DNA from: Gammaproteobacteria bacterium RBG_16_57_12
GTDB lineage: Bacteria; Pseudomonadota; Gammaproteobacteria; RBG-16-57-12
Length of the DNA stretch: 12,800 nt
Direction: 5' to 3'
Assembly: GCA_001801365.1 (NCBI GenBank)
Contig: MGXL01000084.1
Location: 1 to 12,800 of the forward strand
The notes beneath the pieces are model-generated. The model made no database searches. It saw only the letters and a list, made by a program, of their open reading frames with translations, and had not been told where the DNA came from. Below are positions 6,723-12,800 of the stretch, in pieces. The position numbers and the translations under genes are program-made. Positions within the stretch are counted from its first letter, which is position 1. The number at the start of each line of letters is the position of its first letter.

Positions 6723-8999
6723 ATGCAGCCGCCGATTAATCAGCCCCCTTCACTCGCGCAACGTAATGCCCAGGAGCGGCATCATCGATGGCGCCGGATC
6801 AAGGATGTCATGGCGCGGCTGCTGGTGGGTGCCGGCGGCATCAGTGTGGTCGTGGCCATCCTGCTGATATTTCTCTATTTTCTGTATGTCGTGCTGCCCT
6901 TGTTCAAGCCCGCCAATGCGCAGGCGGTGGCGAGTTATACACTGCCTGGGGCGGATGCCGGGCGCACGCTGCACCTGGCCATGGAAGAGCAGACCGAGAT
7001 CGCGGTGCGTTTTACCGCTGACGGCAAGGCGGTATTCTTTCACCTGAGTGATGGGCAGGTGATCAGCGAAGAAACTCTCCCCCTGCCGAAGGGCGTGGAG
7101 ATTACCGCCTTTAGCGCCATCGATCTGCACCACGAGGCGGTGGCCTATGGGTTTTCGGACGGGACGGCGCTGGTGGTGCGGCATAGCTACCAGGTTACTT
7201 TCCCCGATGATAAACGGGTGATAACACCTCGTCTGGAATATCCACTGGGAACCAGACCCATCGTGGTGGATGATAATCGCGCTGCCCTGAAGAAACTCGC
7301 GGTACAGAGTGGCGATGACGAAACCACGCTGGCGGCGGCAACCGCCGATGGCCGGTTGCTATTGGTGAACCTGGCCAGAGAAGAATCTTTCAATGATGAA
7401 GATGAGGCAGGCCTGGAACGAACCGTAGCCCTGATGGCCGAAGAGGCGGGTGATGTCCGTTATCTATTGCTGGACCAGGAACGGATCAAGGTCTATGCCA
7501 TCGACGCCCAGAATGAACTCAGTTTTTATGATGTGCGCGACAAGCAGGCGCCCGAATTATTGCACCGCATCTTCCTGGTGGAAAAAGGCAAGGAGATCAC
7601 GGCCGTGCAGTTTCTCACCGGCGACATTTCTCTGCTGGTCGGTGACAGTTCCGGTGCCGTGGTGCAGTGGTTTCCGGTGCGTGATGAACGCGGCAACCAC
7701 AATCTTACCCGCATCCGCTCCTTCAAAACATTCAGGGCCCCCATCACGGCCCTGGCCATCGAGCGAGGCCGTAAGGGTTTTTACGCCGCCGATCGCTCTG
7801 GCCACGTCGGTATCTTCAATACCACCGGCGAACGCACGCTGTTGAAGGCGCGGGTGGCGTCCGAGGCAATCAGGCAACTGGTGGTGGCGCCGCGTGCAAA
7901 CGCCATGCTGGCCGAGGACAAGGAAGGGCAATTGCATTTCTGGCATGTTCATAACGAACACCCCGAGGTCTCCTGGTCGTCCCTATGGGGCAAGGTCTGG
8001 TACGAAAGTTATGAAAAGCCGGCTTATGTCTGGCAGTCCACTTCGGCCAGTAATGACTTCGAGCCCAAGCTGAGCCTGGTGCCGATTTCCTTTGGCACCA
8101 TCAAGGCGGCCTTCTATGCCATGCTGGTCGCCATGCCCCTGTCGATCCTGGGGGCCATCTATACCGCCTATTTCATGTCGACGCGCATGCGCCAGGTGGT
8201 CAAACCCAGTATTGAAATCATGGCGGCCCTGCCAACCGTGATTCTCGGCTTTCTGGCCGGCCTGTGGCTAGCCCCCTTTCTGGAGAAGAACCTGCCCGGT
8301 ATTTTTACCCTGTTATTCCTGCTGCCGCCCGGGATAGTGCTGGTTGCCTTTCTCTGGTCGCAGCTACCCGGCAAGGTCCGGCATGCCATTCCCGATGGCT
8401 GGGAGGCGGTGCTGTTGATTCCGGCGGTGCTGCTGATCAGCTGGGGCGCGTTGGCCGCGAGCCCGGGTATCGAACAGGTGTTTTTCGGTGGGAATATGCG
8501 CACCTGGCTGACCAATGAAATGGGCATCGACTTCGACCAGCGCAATGCCCTGGTGGTCGGATTGGCCATGGGGTTTGCCGTCATCCCGAATATCTTTTCC
8601 ATTGCCGAGGATGCCATCTTTGGTGTGCCCAAGCACCTCAGTAATGGCTCCCTGGCCCTGGGCGCCACGCCCTGGCAGACCATGTGGCGCGTCGTGTTGC
8701 TGACCGCCAGCCCGGGGATTTTTTCCGCGATCATGATCGGCCTGGGCCGTGCGGTGGGCGAGACCATGATCGTGTTGATGGCCACCGGCAACACGCCGGT
8801 GATCGACTTCAGCATCTTTCAGGGCCTGCGCACCCTGTCGGCGAACATCGCCGTGGAAATGCCGGAGTCGGAAGTGAACAGCACCCATTACCGGGTGCTG
8901 TTCCTGGCGGCACTGGTGTTGTTCCTGTTCACCTTTATTGTAAATACGATTGCCGAGCTGGTTCGCCAGCACCTGCGCAAGAAGTACAGTTCATTGTAA
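6723..8999 (+). CDS. pstC: phosphate ABC transporter permease PstC, enlarged form
   Basis: Inner-membrane permease of 758 aa; E. coli PstC is about 320 aa. A basic cytoplasmic N-terminus (HHRWRRIKD) precedes TM1 (about 35-58). A predicted periplasmic region of roughly 395 residues follows, then the permease core from about residue 458 with five or six further helices. The core contains the EAA loop [19 protein letters not shown], which contacts PstB, and GLGRAVGETM with the Arg and Glu implicated in phosphate transport in E. coli. The periplasmic region has repeated blade-like stretches such as LLVGDSSGAVVQWFPV, FYAADRSGHVGIFNT and AEDKEGQLHFWHV, suggesting a beta-propeller. No Shine-Dalgarno site precedes ATG 6723. 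An in-frame ATG at 6810 has AAGGA 4 nt before it, but that start would lose the RRIKD segment conserved in pseudomonad PstC, so 6723 is preferred. Confidence 0.93.
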   Translation: MQPPINQPPSLAQRNAQERHHRWRRIKDVMARLLVGAGGISVVVAILLIFLYFLYVVLPLFKPANAQAVASYTLPGADAGRTLHLAMEEQTEIAVRFTADGKAVFFHLSDGQVISEETLPLPKGVEITAFSAIDLHHEAVAYGFSDGTALVVRHSYQVTFPDDKRVITPRLEYPLGTRPIVVDDNRAALKKLAVQSGDDETTLAAATADGRLLLVNLAREESFNDEDEAGLERTVALMAEEAGDVRYLLLDQERIKVYAIDAQNELSFYDVRDKQAPELLHRIFLVEKGKEITAVQFLTGDISLLVGDSSGAVVQWFPVRDERGNHNLTRIRSFKTFRAPITALAIERGRKGFYAADRSGHVGIFNTTGERTLLKARVASEAIRQLVVAPRANAMLAEDKEGQLHFWHVHNEHPEVSWSSLWGKVWYESYEKPAYVWQSTSASNDFEPKLSLVPISFGTIKAAFYAMLVAMPLSILGAIYTAYFMSTRMRQVVKPSIEIMAALPTVILGFLAGLWLAPFLEKNLPGIFTLLFLLPPGIVLVAFLWSQLPGKVRHAIPDGWEAVLLIPAVLLISWGALAASPGIEQVFFGGNMRTWLTNEMGIDFDQRNALVVGLAMGFAVIPNIFSIAEDAIFGVPKHLSNGSLALGATPWQTMWRVVLLTASPGIFSAIMIGLGRAVGETMIVLMATGNTPVIDFSIFQGLRTLSANIAVEMPESEVNSTHYRVLFLAALVLFLFTFIVNTIAELVRQHLRKKYSSL

Positions 9000-9017
9000 G
9001 GCGGGGTGGATCAAGCA

Positions 9018-10682
9018 ATGGCCATGAGAAAATTCACCAAATGGTATCAAAGCGGCGCCCCGTGGGTGTGGTTGAGCGCGGGTGCGGTCAGCATCTGTCT
9101 GTTGATGGTATTCGGCATCCTGCTATTGATTGTCATGCGCGGCATGGGCTATTTCTGGCCGGGGGAATTGGTGCAACTCACCTATCGGGACGGTGCACAG
9201 GAAACAGTTCTGGTCGGCGAGTTCCAGGAACACGAACAGGTGCCTGCTGCCCAGTTGCGGGCCGCCGGTATCGAGCTGCCGGCTGAGCAGAAAACTGTGC
9301 AGCGTCATTTGTTCAAGGTCGGCAATCGCGATGTGCTTGGCCAGGATTTCCGCTGGCTGCTGGATACGCACATCACCGCCAAACACTATCCCGCCGAACT
9401 GGTGGTGCTGGAGCGGCGTGAATGGGGTAACTTCTATGGCTATCTCAAGGCGATTAAACGCGATGGCAATGTGGTGGCCGAGGGCGAAGCGGCCTATCGG
9501 GAATTATCCGGGCGGCTTGACGGCGCGCTGAAGCTGCACGGTGAAATACGCACGATCGAAAAACAGCAGATCGGCGCCATCAATTACAGCCTCGAACGCC
9601 TGCGGCTGGATCGGCGTGTGCTGGAACTGGAGGGGGAAGACACGCCCGAGGCGCTGGCGGAGCTGGAACAGGAACGACTTGCCCTGGAAGAGCGGTACAA
9701 GACGCTGCAAACGTCTCTGGTCACGCTGTATCAGGAGAGCAAACACGACGGCGTTGTGATGCAGGACGCCAATGGTCAGGAGAAGGAAATACTCCTCTCG
9801 CAGGTGGTGCGGGTCTATCAGCCCAACGCCATGTCGGTGATCGACAAGTGTCGCCATTATCTCACCAAGGTGTGGGAGTTCGTCACCGATGAACCACGCG
9901 AGGCCAACACCGAAGGCGGTATCTTCCCGGCAATCTTCGGCACGGTGGTGATGGTGATGATCATGACGGTATTTGTCACGCCGCTGGGGGTGATCGCCGC
10001 CGTCTATCTGCGTGAATATGCCAGGCAGGGGGCGCTGACCCGCACCGTGCGCATTGCGGTCAATAATCTCGCCGGCGTGCCCTCCATCGTCTACGGCGTG
10101 TTCGGGCTGGGTTTTTTCGTGTATTTCCTGGGTGGTTCGATCGATCAGCTGTTTTTCCCCGAGGCGCTGCCCGCGCCGACCTTCGGCACGCCCGGTCTGT
10201 TATGGTCGTCGCTGACCCTGGCGTTGCTGACATTGCCGGTGGTCATCGTCGCCACCGAGGAAGGCCTGTCACGCATTCCCCGGTCGGTGCGCGAAGGCAG
10301 TCTGGCCCTGGGGGCCACCAAGGCCGAGACCCTGTGGCGCATCGTGCTGCCCATGGCCAGCCCCGCGCTGATGACCGGACTGATCCTGGCGGTGGCGCGT
10401 GCCGCAGGCGAGGTGGCGCCCTTGATGCTGGTGGGCGTGGTCAAGCTGGCGCCGGCGTTGCCCCTGGATATGAATGCGCCCTATCTGCATCTGGACCGCA
10501 AGCTGATGCATCTGGGCTTTCATGTGTTTGATGTCGGGTTTCAAAGCCCCAATGTGGAGGCGGCCCGGCCGCTGGTGTATGCCACCGCCCTGCTGCTGGT
10601 GGTCGTGATCGTGGTGCTGAACCTGCTGGCGATTTATATCCGCAATCGCCTGCGGGAAAAATATCGCACCCTGGAAGGTTAA
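9018..10682 (+). CDS. pstA: phosphate ABC transporter permease PstA, enlarged form
   Basis: Second permease subunit, about 554 aa; E. coli PstA is about 296 aa. TM1 spans about 17-40 after a short start ([17 protein letters not shown]) typical of pseudomonad PstA. A periplasmic region of about 260 residues follows, whose stretch 160-243 is rich in Glu, Leu, Arg and Lys with heptad spacing and a probable turn at EGEDTPEAL: an antiparallel coiled coil. The permease core begins near residue 301 ([14 protein letters not shown]) and carries the EAA loop [20 protein letters not shown] and [12 protein letters not shown], whose Arg corresponds to the transport-essential Arg of E. coli PstA. ATG 9018 is chosen for its purine-rich GGGGTGGA upstream at 9 nt or less; ATG 9024 or GTG 9006, both in frame, cannot be excluded. 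It is 18 nt after the pstC stop. Confidence 0.93.
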   Translation: MAMRKFTKWYQSGAPWVWLSAGAVSICLLMVFGILLLIVMRGMGYFWPGELVQLTYRDGAQETVLVGEFQEHEQVPAAQLRAAGIELPAEQKTVQRHLFKVGNRDVLGQDFRWLLDTHITAKHYPAELVVLERREWGNFYGYLKAIKRDGNVVAEGEAAYRELSGRLDGALKLHGEIRTIEKQQIGAINYSLERLRLDRRVLELEGEDTPEALAELEQERLALEERYKTLQTSLVTLYQESKHDGVVMQDANGQEKEILLSQVVRVYQPNAMSVIDKCRHYLTKVWEFVTDEPREANTEGGIFPAIFGTVVMVMIMTVFVTPLGVIAAVYLREYARQGALTRTVRIAVNNLAGVPSIVYGVFGLGFFVYFLGGSIDQLFFPEALPAPTFGTPGLLWSSLTLALLTLPVVIVATEEGLSRIPRSVREGSLALGATKAETLWRIVLPMASPALMTGLILAVARAAGEVAPLMLVGVVKLAPALPLDMNAPYLHLDRKLMHLGFHVFDVGFQSPNVEAARPLVYATALLLVVVIVVLNLLAIYIRNRLREKYRTLEG

Positions 10683-10696
10683 GGTTGAACGCTATG
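10681..10696 (+). promoter_or_regulatory. ribosome binding site deciding the pstB start
   Basis: AAGG (10681-10684), overlapping the pstA stop, is 9 nt before ATG 10694. It abuts the in-frame TTG 10685 with no spacer, so that codon is unlikely to be the start. Three residues are at stake. Confidence 0.6.
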
Positions 10697-11530
10697 ACAG
10701 AAAAAAAGACCATGACGCATGGTGTGAATCTGGAGGCGCTGGGGCGCAGCCGCAAACGCCTGAGCCTGGCCGAGGAAACCAGGGCCATCGAGGTGCAGGA
10801 CCTGGCACTCTACTATGGCGCAAAGCAGGCGCTCATGGGCATCAATATGTTGATCCCGCGCCACCGGGTTACCGCGTTTATCGGGCCGAGCGGCTGCGGC
10901 AAGTCCACCTTGCTGCGCTGCTTCAACCGTATGAACGATCTGGTGGAAGGGGTGCGCATCACCGGGCGGATCTTGCTGGATGATGAAGACATCCATGCCA
11001 AGAAGGTGAACGTGGCCGAACTGCGCCGCCGGGTCGGCATGGTATTTCAGAAGCCCAACCCCTTCCCCAAGTCCATCTATGAGAACGTGGCCTATGGCCT
11101 GCGCCTGCAGGGTGTCAAGGACCGGCGTGTGCTGGATGATGCCGTGGAGCGGGCCCTGCGTGGCGCCGCTTTGTGGGATGAAGTGAAGGATCGCCTGCAG
11201 GAGAATGCCCTAGGCATGTCGGGCGGCCAGCAGCAGCGCCTGGTGATCGCGCGCGCCATCGCGGTGGAGCCCGAGGTGTTGTTGCTGGATGAGCCGGCCT
11301 CGGCGCTGGACCCGATCTCCACCCTGAAGATCGAGGAGTTGATCTACGAACTCAAGGATCGCTATACCATTCTGATTGTGACGCACAACATGCAACAGGC
11401 CGCGCGCGTGTCGGACTATACCGCGTTCATGTATCTGGGCGAGCTGGTCGAGTACGCCGACACGGACACCCTGTTCACCAATCCCAGCCAGAGACAGACG
11501 GAAGATTACATCACCGGCCGTTACGGCTGA
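10694..11530 (+). CDS. pstB: phosphate ABC transporter ATP-binding protein PstB
   Basis: Cytoplasmic ATPase that powers phosphate uptake through PstCA; 278 aa, with an N-terminal extension of about 20 residues over the E. coli protein. Walker [10 protein letters not shown] starts at residue 64. The Q-loop is in [18 protein letters not shown], a PstB-typical sequence. The signature motif SGGQQQRL starts at residue 176, Walker [13 protein letters not shown] has D199/E200, and the switch His is H231 in THNMQQA. All catalytic motifs are intact. The sequence ends with YITGRYG, the common PstB C-terminus. It follows pstA by 11 nt and precedes phoU by 44 nt. By family knowledge PstB also takes part in signalling to PhoR through PhoU. 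Confidence 0.97.
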   Translation: MTEKKTMTHGVNLEALGRSRKRLSLAEETRAIEVQDLALYYGAKQALMGINMLIPRHRVTAFIGPSGCGKSTLLRCFNRMNDLVEGVRITGRILLDDEDIHAKKVNVAELRRRVGMVFQKPNPFPKSIYENVAYGLRLQGVKDRRVLDDAVERALRGAALWDEVKDRLQENALGMSGGQQQRLVIARAIAVEPEVLLLDEPASALDPISTLKIEELIYELKDRYTILIVTHNMQQAARVSDYTAFMYLGELVEYADTDTLFTNPSQRQTEDYITGRYG

Positions 11531-11533
11531 CAC

Positions 11534-11545
11534 ATACAATTGTAT
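11534..11545. repeat. 12-bp perfect palindrome between pstB and phoU
   Basis: ATACAATTGTAT reads the same on both strands and lies 4 nt after the pstB stop and 29 nt before phoU. It is too short and AT-rich to terminate transcription. It could be a protein site or chance; no function is assigned. Confidence 0.4.
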
Positions 11546-11574
11546 CGAGGACGACATCAACGAGGAATGCAGCT

Positions 11575-12288
11575 ATGGATAAACTAGAAACCGGCCATCA
11601 TATTTCCCAGCGCTTTAACGAAGAGCTGGATGATATTCGCCATCAGGTACTGGCCATGGGCGGATTTGTCGAGCAGCAATTGACGGATGCGATCACCGCC
11701 TTTGTCAATCGTGACATACAGCTCGCCGAACAGGTGATCAATAATGACTACAAGGTGAATGCCATGGAAGTCGCCATCGATGAGGAATGCACCCAGATCC
11801 TGGCGCGGCGCCAGCCGGCTGCCAGCGACCTGCGTCTGATCATGGCGGTGATCAAGACCATTACCGATCTGGAGCGGATCGGCGACGAAGTGGAAAAGGT
11901 CGCGCGCATGGCCGTGCATCTGTCCGAGCTGGAGGCCGGAAACGACAGCACCTATATCGAGATTCAACACCTGGGCTATCATGTCCGGCAGATGCTGCAC
12001 GACACCCTGGACGCCCTGGCCCGCACCGATGTGGAGGCGGCCATTCGCATTGCGCAGGAAGATATCAAGGTCGACAGGGAGTACGAAGCCTCATTGCGCC
12101 AGATGATCACCTACATGATGGAGGATCCGCGCTCGATCCGGCGCATGATCGACATGATCTGGACGGTGCGCGCCCTGGAGCGGGTCGGCGATCATTCCGG
12201 CAATATCTGCGAATACATTATCTATCTGGTGAAGGGCAAGGATGTGCGCCATATCAGTCTGGCGCAGATGGAGCAGGAAGCGCGCTGA
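11575..12288 (+). CDS. phoU: phosphate signalling complex protein PhoU
   Basis: Cytoplasmic, membrane-associated adaptor of 237 aa, the normal length, made of two similar three-helix bundles. Each bundle has the E-x-x-x-D metal-binding motif of the family: E100/D104 in LERIGDEVEKVAR and E202/D206 in LERVGDHSGNICEYI. PhoU links the Pst transporter to PhoR and is needed to hold the Pho regulon off when phosphate is plentiful. In many species its loss is toxic because Pst uptake is unchecked. GAGGAA (11562-11567), 7 nt before the ATG, is a good ribosome site. It is the last gene of the pst unit and ends 8 nt from the stop of the convergent PilZ gene. Confidence 0.97.
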   Translation: MDKLETGHHISQRFNEELDDIRHQVLAMGGFVEQQLTDAITAFVNRDIQLAEQVINNDYKVNAMEVAIDEECTQILARRQPAASDLRLIMAVIKTITDLERIGDEVEKVARMAVHLSELEAGNDSTYIEIQHLGYHVRQMLHDTLDALARTDVEAAIRIAQEDIKVDREYEASLRQMITYMMEDPRSIRRMIDMIWTVRALERVGDHSGNICEYIIYLVKGKDVRHISLAQMEQEAR

Positions 12289-12296
12289 ATGCCCGG

Positions 12297-12719
12297 TTAT
12301 CCAGACTTGTCGCTGTAACGTTCGCGGCGCTTCATCTTGCGGATGCCGCCGGCCAGTGCACCGTGTGAGGTGTTCAGCTTGGCCTCGATCTGCTCCAGGG
12401 CGCTCAGCATCTGTTCGGTATTCATGTGGTCGTGGCTGAAATCGAACTGTAGGCCATGGCGATCCCCATGGACATTTTGCACACAGCCGATTACCTGCTC
12501 GAGGCGGATATTGTCCAGACTGAGCCGCAGTTCCAGCATCTCACCTTCGGTGTAGCCATGTACCGAGCTGAATCCAAGGCCGAGAGTATTGAAATCCTGT
12601 GGACGCACACTGTCCCAGGTGGCTGCCGGTGCATCGGCGGGCTGCAGGCGGCGTACCTTGAGCGACAGCTTGTGCGCCCGATAGCGCGGGTGTAGGCGGC
12701 GATCTTTTCCCTTGTACAT
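12297..12719 (-). CDS. PilZ-domain protein, probable c-di-GMP receptor
   Basis: Protein of 140 aa from ATG 12717-12719. It opens with the RxxxR motif R8-L-H-P-R12 (DRRLHPRYRAHKLSLKVR) and continues to the second PilZ motif as D42-F-N44-T-L-G47, followed by LGF. In the canonical D/N-x-S-x-x-G form the third position is Ser; here it is Asn. Beta-strand-rich sequence follows (EMLELRLSLDNIRLEQVIGCV and GLQFDF), then a charged tail of about 45 residues with a helical stretch EQMLSALEQIEAKL and a basic end. Such single-domain proteins usually bind c-di-GMP and act on motility, polysaccharide or transcription; the target here is unknown. The frame stays open upstream to a TTG at 12792-12794, but those 25 residues do not look like PilZ sequence. 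No convincing ribosome site is seen for either start. Confidence 0.8.
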   Translation of the reverse strand: MYKGKDRRLHPRYRAHKLSLKVRRLQPADAPAATWDSVRPQDFNTLGLGFSSVHGYTEGEMLELRLSLDNIRLEQVIGCVQNVHGDRHGLQFDFSHDHMNTEQMLSALEQIEAKLNTSHGALAGGIRKMKRRERYSDKSG

Positions 12720-12800
12720 GACGGAAAGCCTGAATAGACTTGACACTACACTATGGCGGCCAGAGGCAGGCAAAGTTAAATATTTTAAATCCAATAAAAA

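Noticed and set aside
9006..9017. GTG 9006 as the start of pstA
   Set aside because: The family N-terminus and the position of the purine-rich run fit ATG 9018 or 9024 better. The difference is four to six residues.
10694..10718. Pho-box-like half-site CTGTCAT on the - strand at the pstB start
   Set aside because: It is created by the first codons of pstB and a run of A. No second half-site lies at the 11-bp spacing, and no gene starts there on that strand.
11688..11720. Pho-box-like sequence inside phoU
   Set aside because: TTGTCAA is followed by a non-matching element with the wrong spacing, in the middle of conserved coding sequence.

Overview
The window looks like ordinary chromosome from a gammaproteobacterium of moderately high GC. 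This is inferred from family resemblance: PhoB, PhoR and the anabolic ornithine carbamoyltransferase read close to enterobacterial and pseudomonad homologues, and PstC and PstA are the enlarged Pseudomonas-type forms. A c4-like dihaem cytochrome at the left edge would suit a respiratory, perhaps sulfur-oxidising, lineage, but the genus cannot be fixed from this sequence. I saw no mobile element, CRISPR array, tRNA or rRNA.

Left part (1-2616): the 3' end of a c-type cytochrome gene on the + strand converges on a two-gene arginine biosynthesis unit on the - strand, argD then argF. A hairpin with a GCAA tetraloop and a T-tract separates the two and can serve both. A divergent intergenic region (2617-2888) follows, then a small integral membrane protein of DUF5658 type whose role is unknown.

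Main part (3474-12288): a complete phosphate-starvation locus on the + strand, in the order phoB-phoR-pstS-pstC-pstA-pstB-phoU. It holds the response regulator, the sensor kinase, the whole high-affinity phosphate ABC transporter and the signalling adaptor PhoU. I see three Pho-box promoters (PhoB binding sites of 7-4-7 layout): before phoB, before pstS (four half-sites in exact 11-bp register) and between pstS and pstC. Each has a candidate -10 hexamer starting 10 nt after its box. Together they predict positive autoregulation of phoBR, strong induction of pstS and a separately boosted pstCAB-phoU unit. A GC-rich hairpin with an eight-C loop lies between pstS and the internal Pho box.

PstC (758 aa) and PstA (about 554 aa) are roughly double the size of the E. 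coli proteins. The extra length is a predicted periplasmic insertion after the first membrane helix: beta-propeller-like in PstC, with a long coiled coil in PstA. The geometry of the internal promoter also predicts that the pstC message starts at, or within a few bases of, its ATG (leaderless).

Right edge (12297-12719): a PilZ-domain protein, a likely c-di-GMP receptor, lies on the - strand. Its stop codon is 8 nt from that of phoU, with no terminator visible between them.

No wholly new system is evident. The points most worth a second look are the enlarged permease domains, the three-promoter Pho architecture, the possible leaderless pstC, and the tail-to-tail phoU/PilZ pair.
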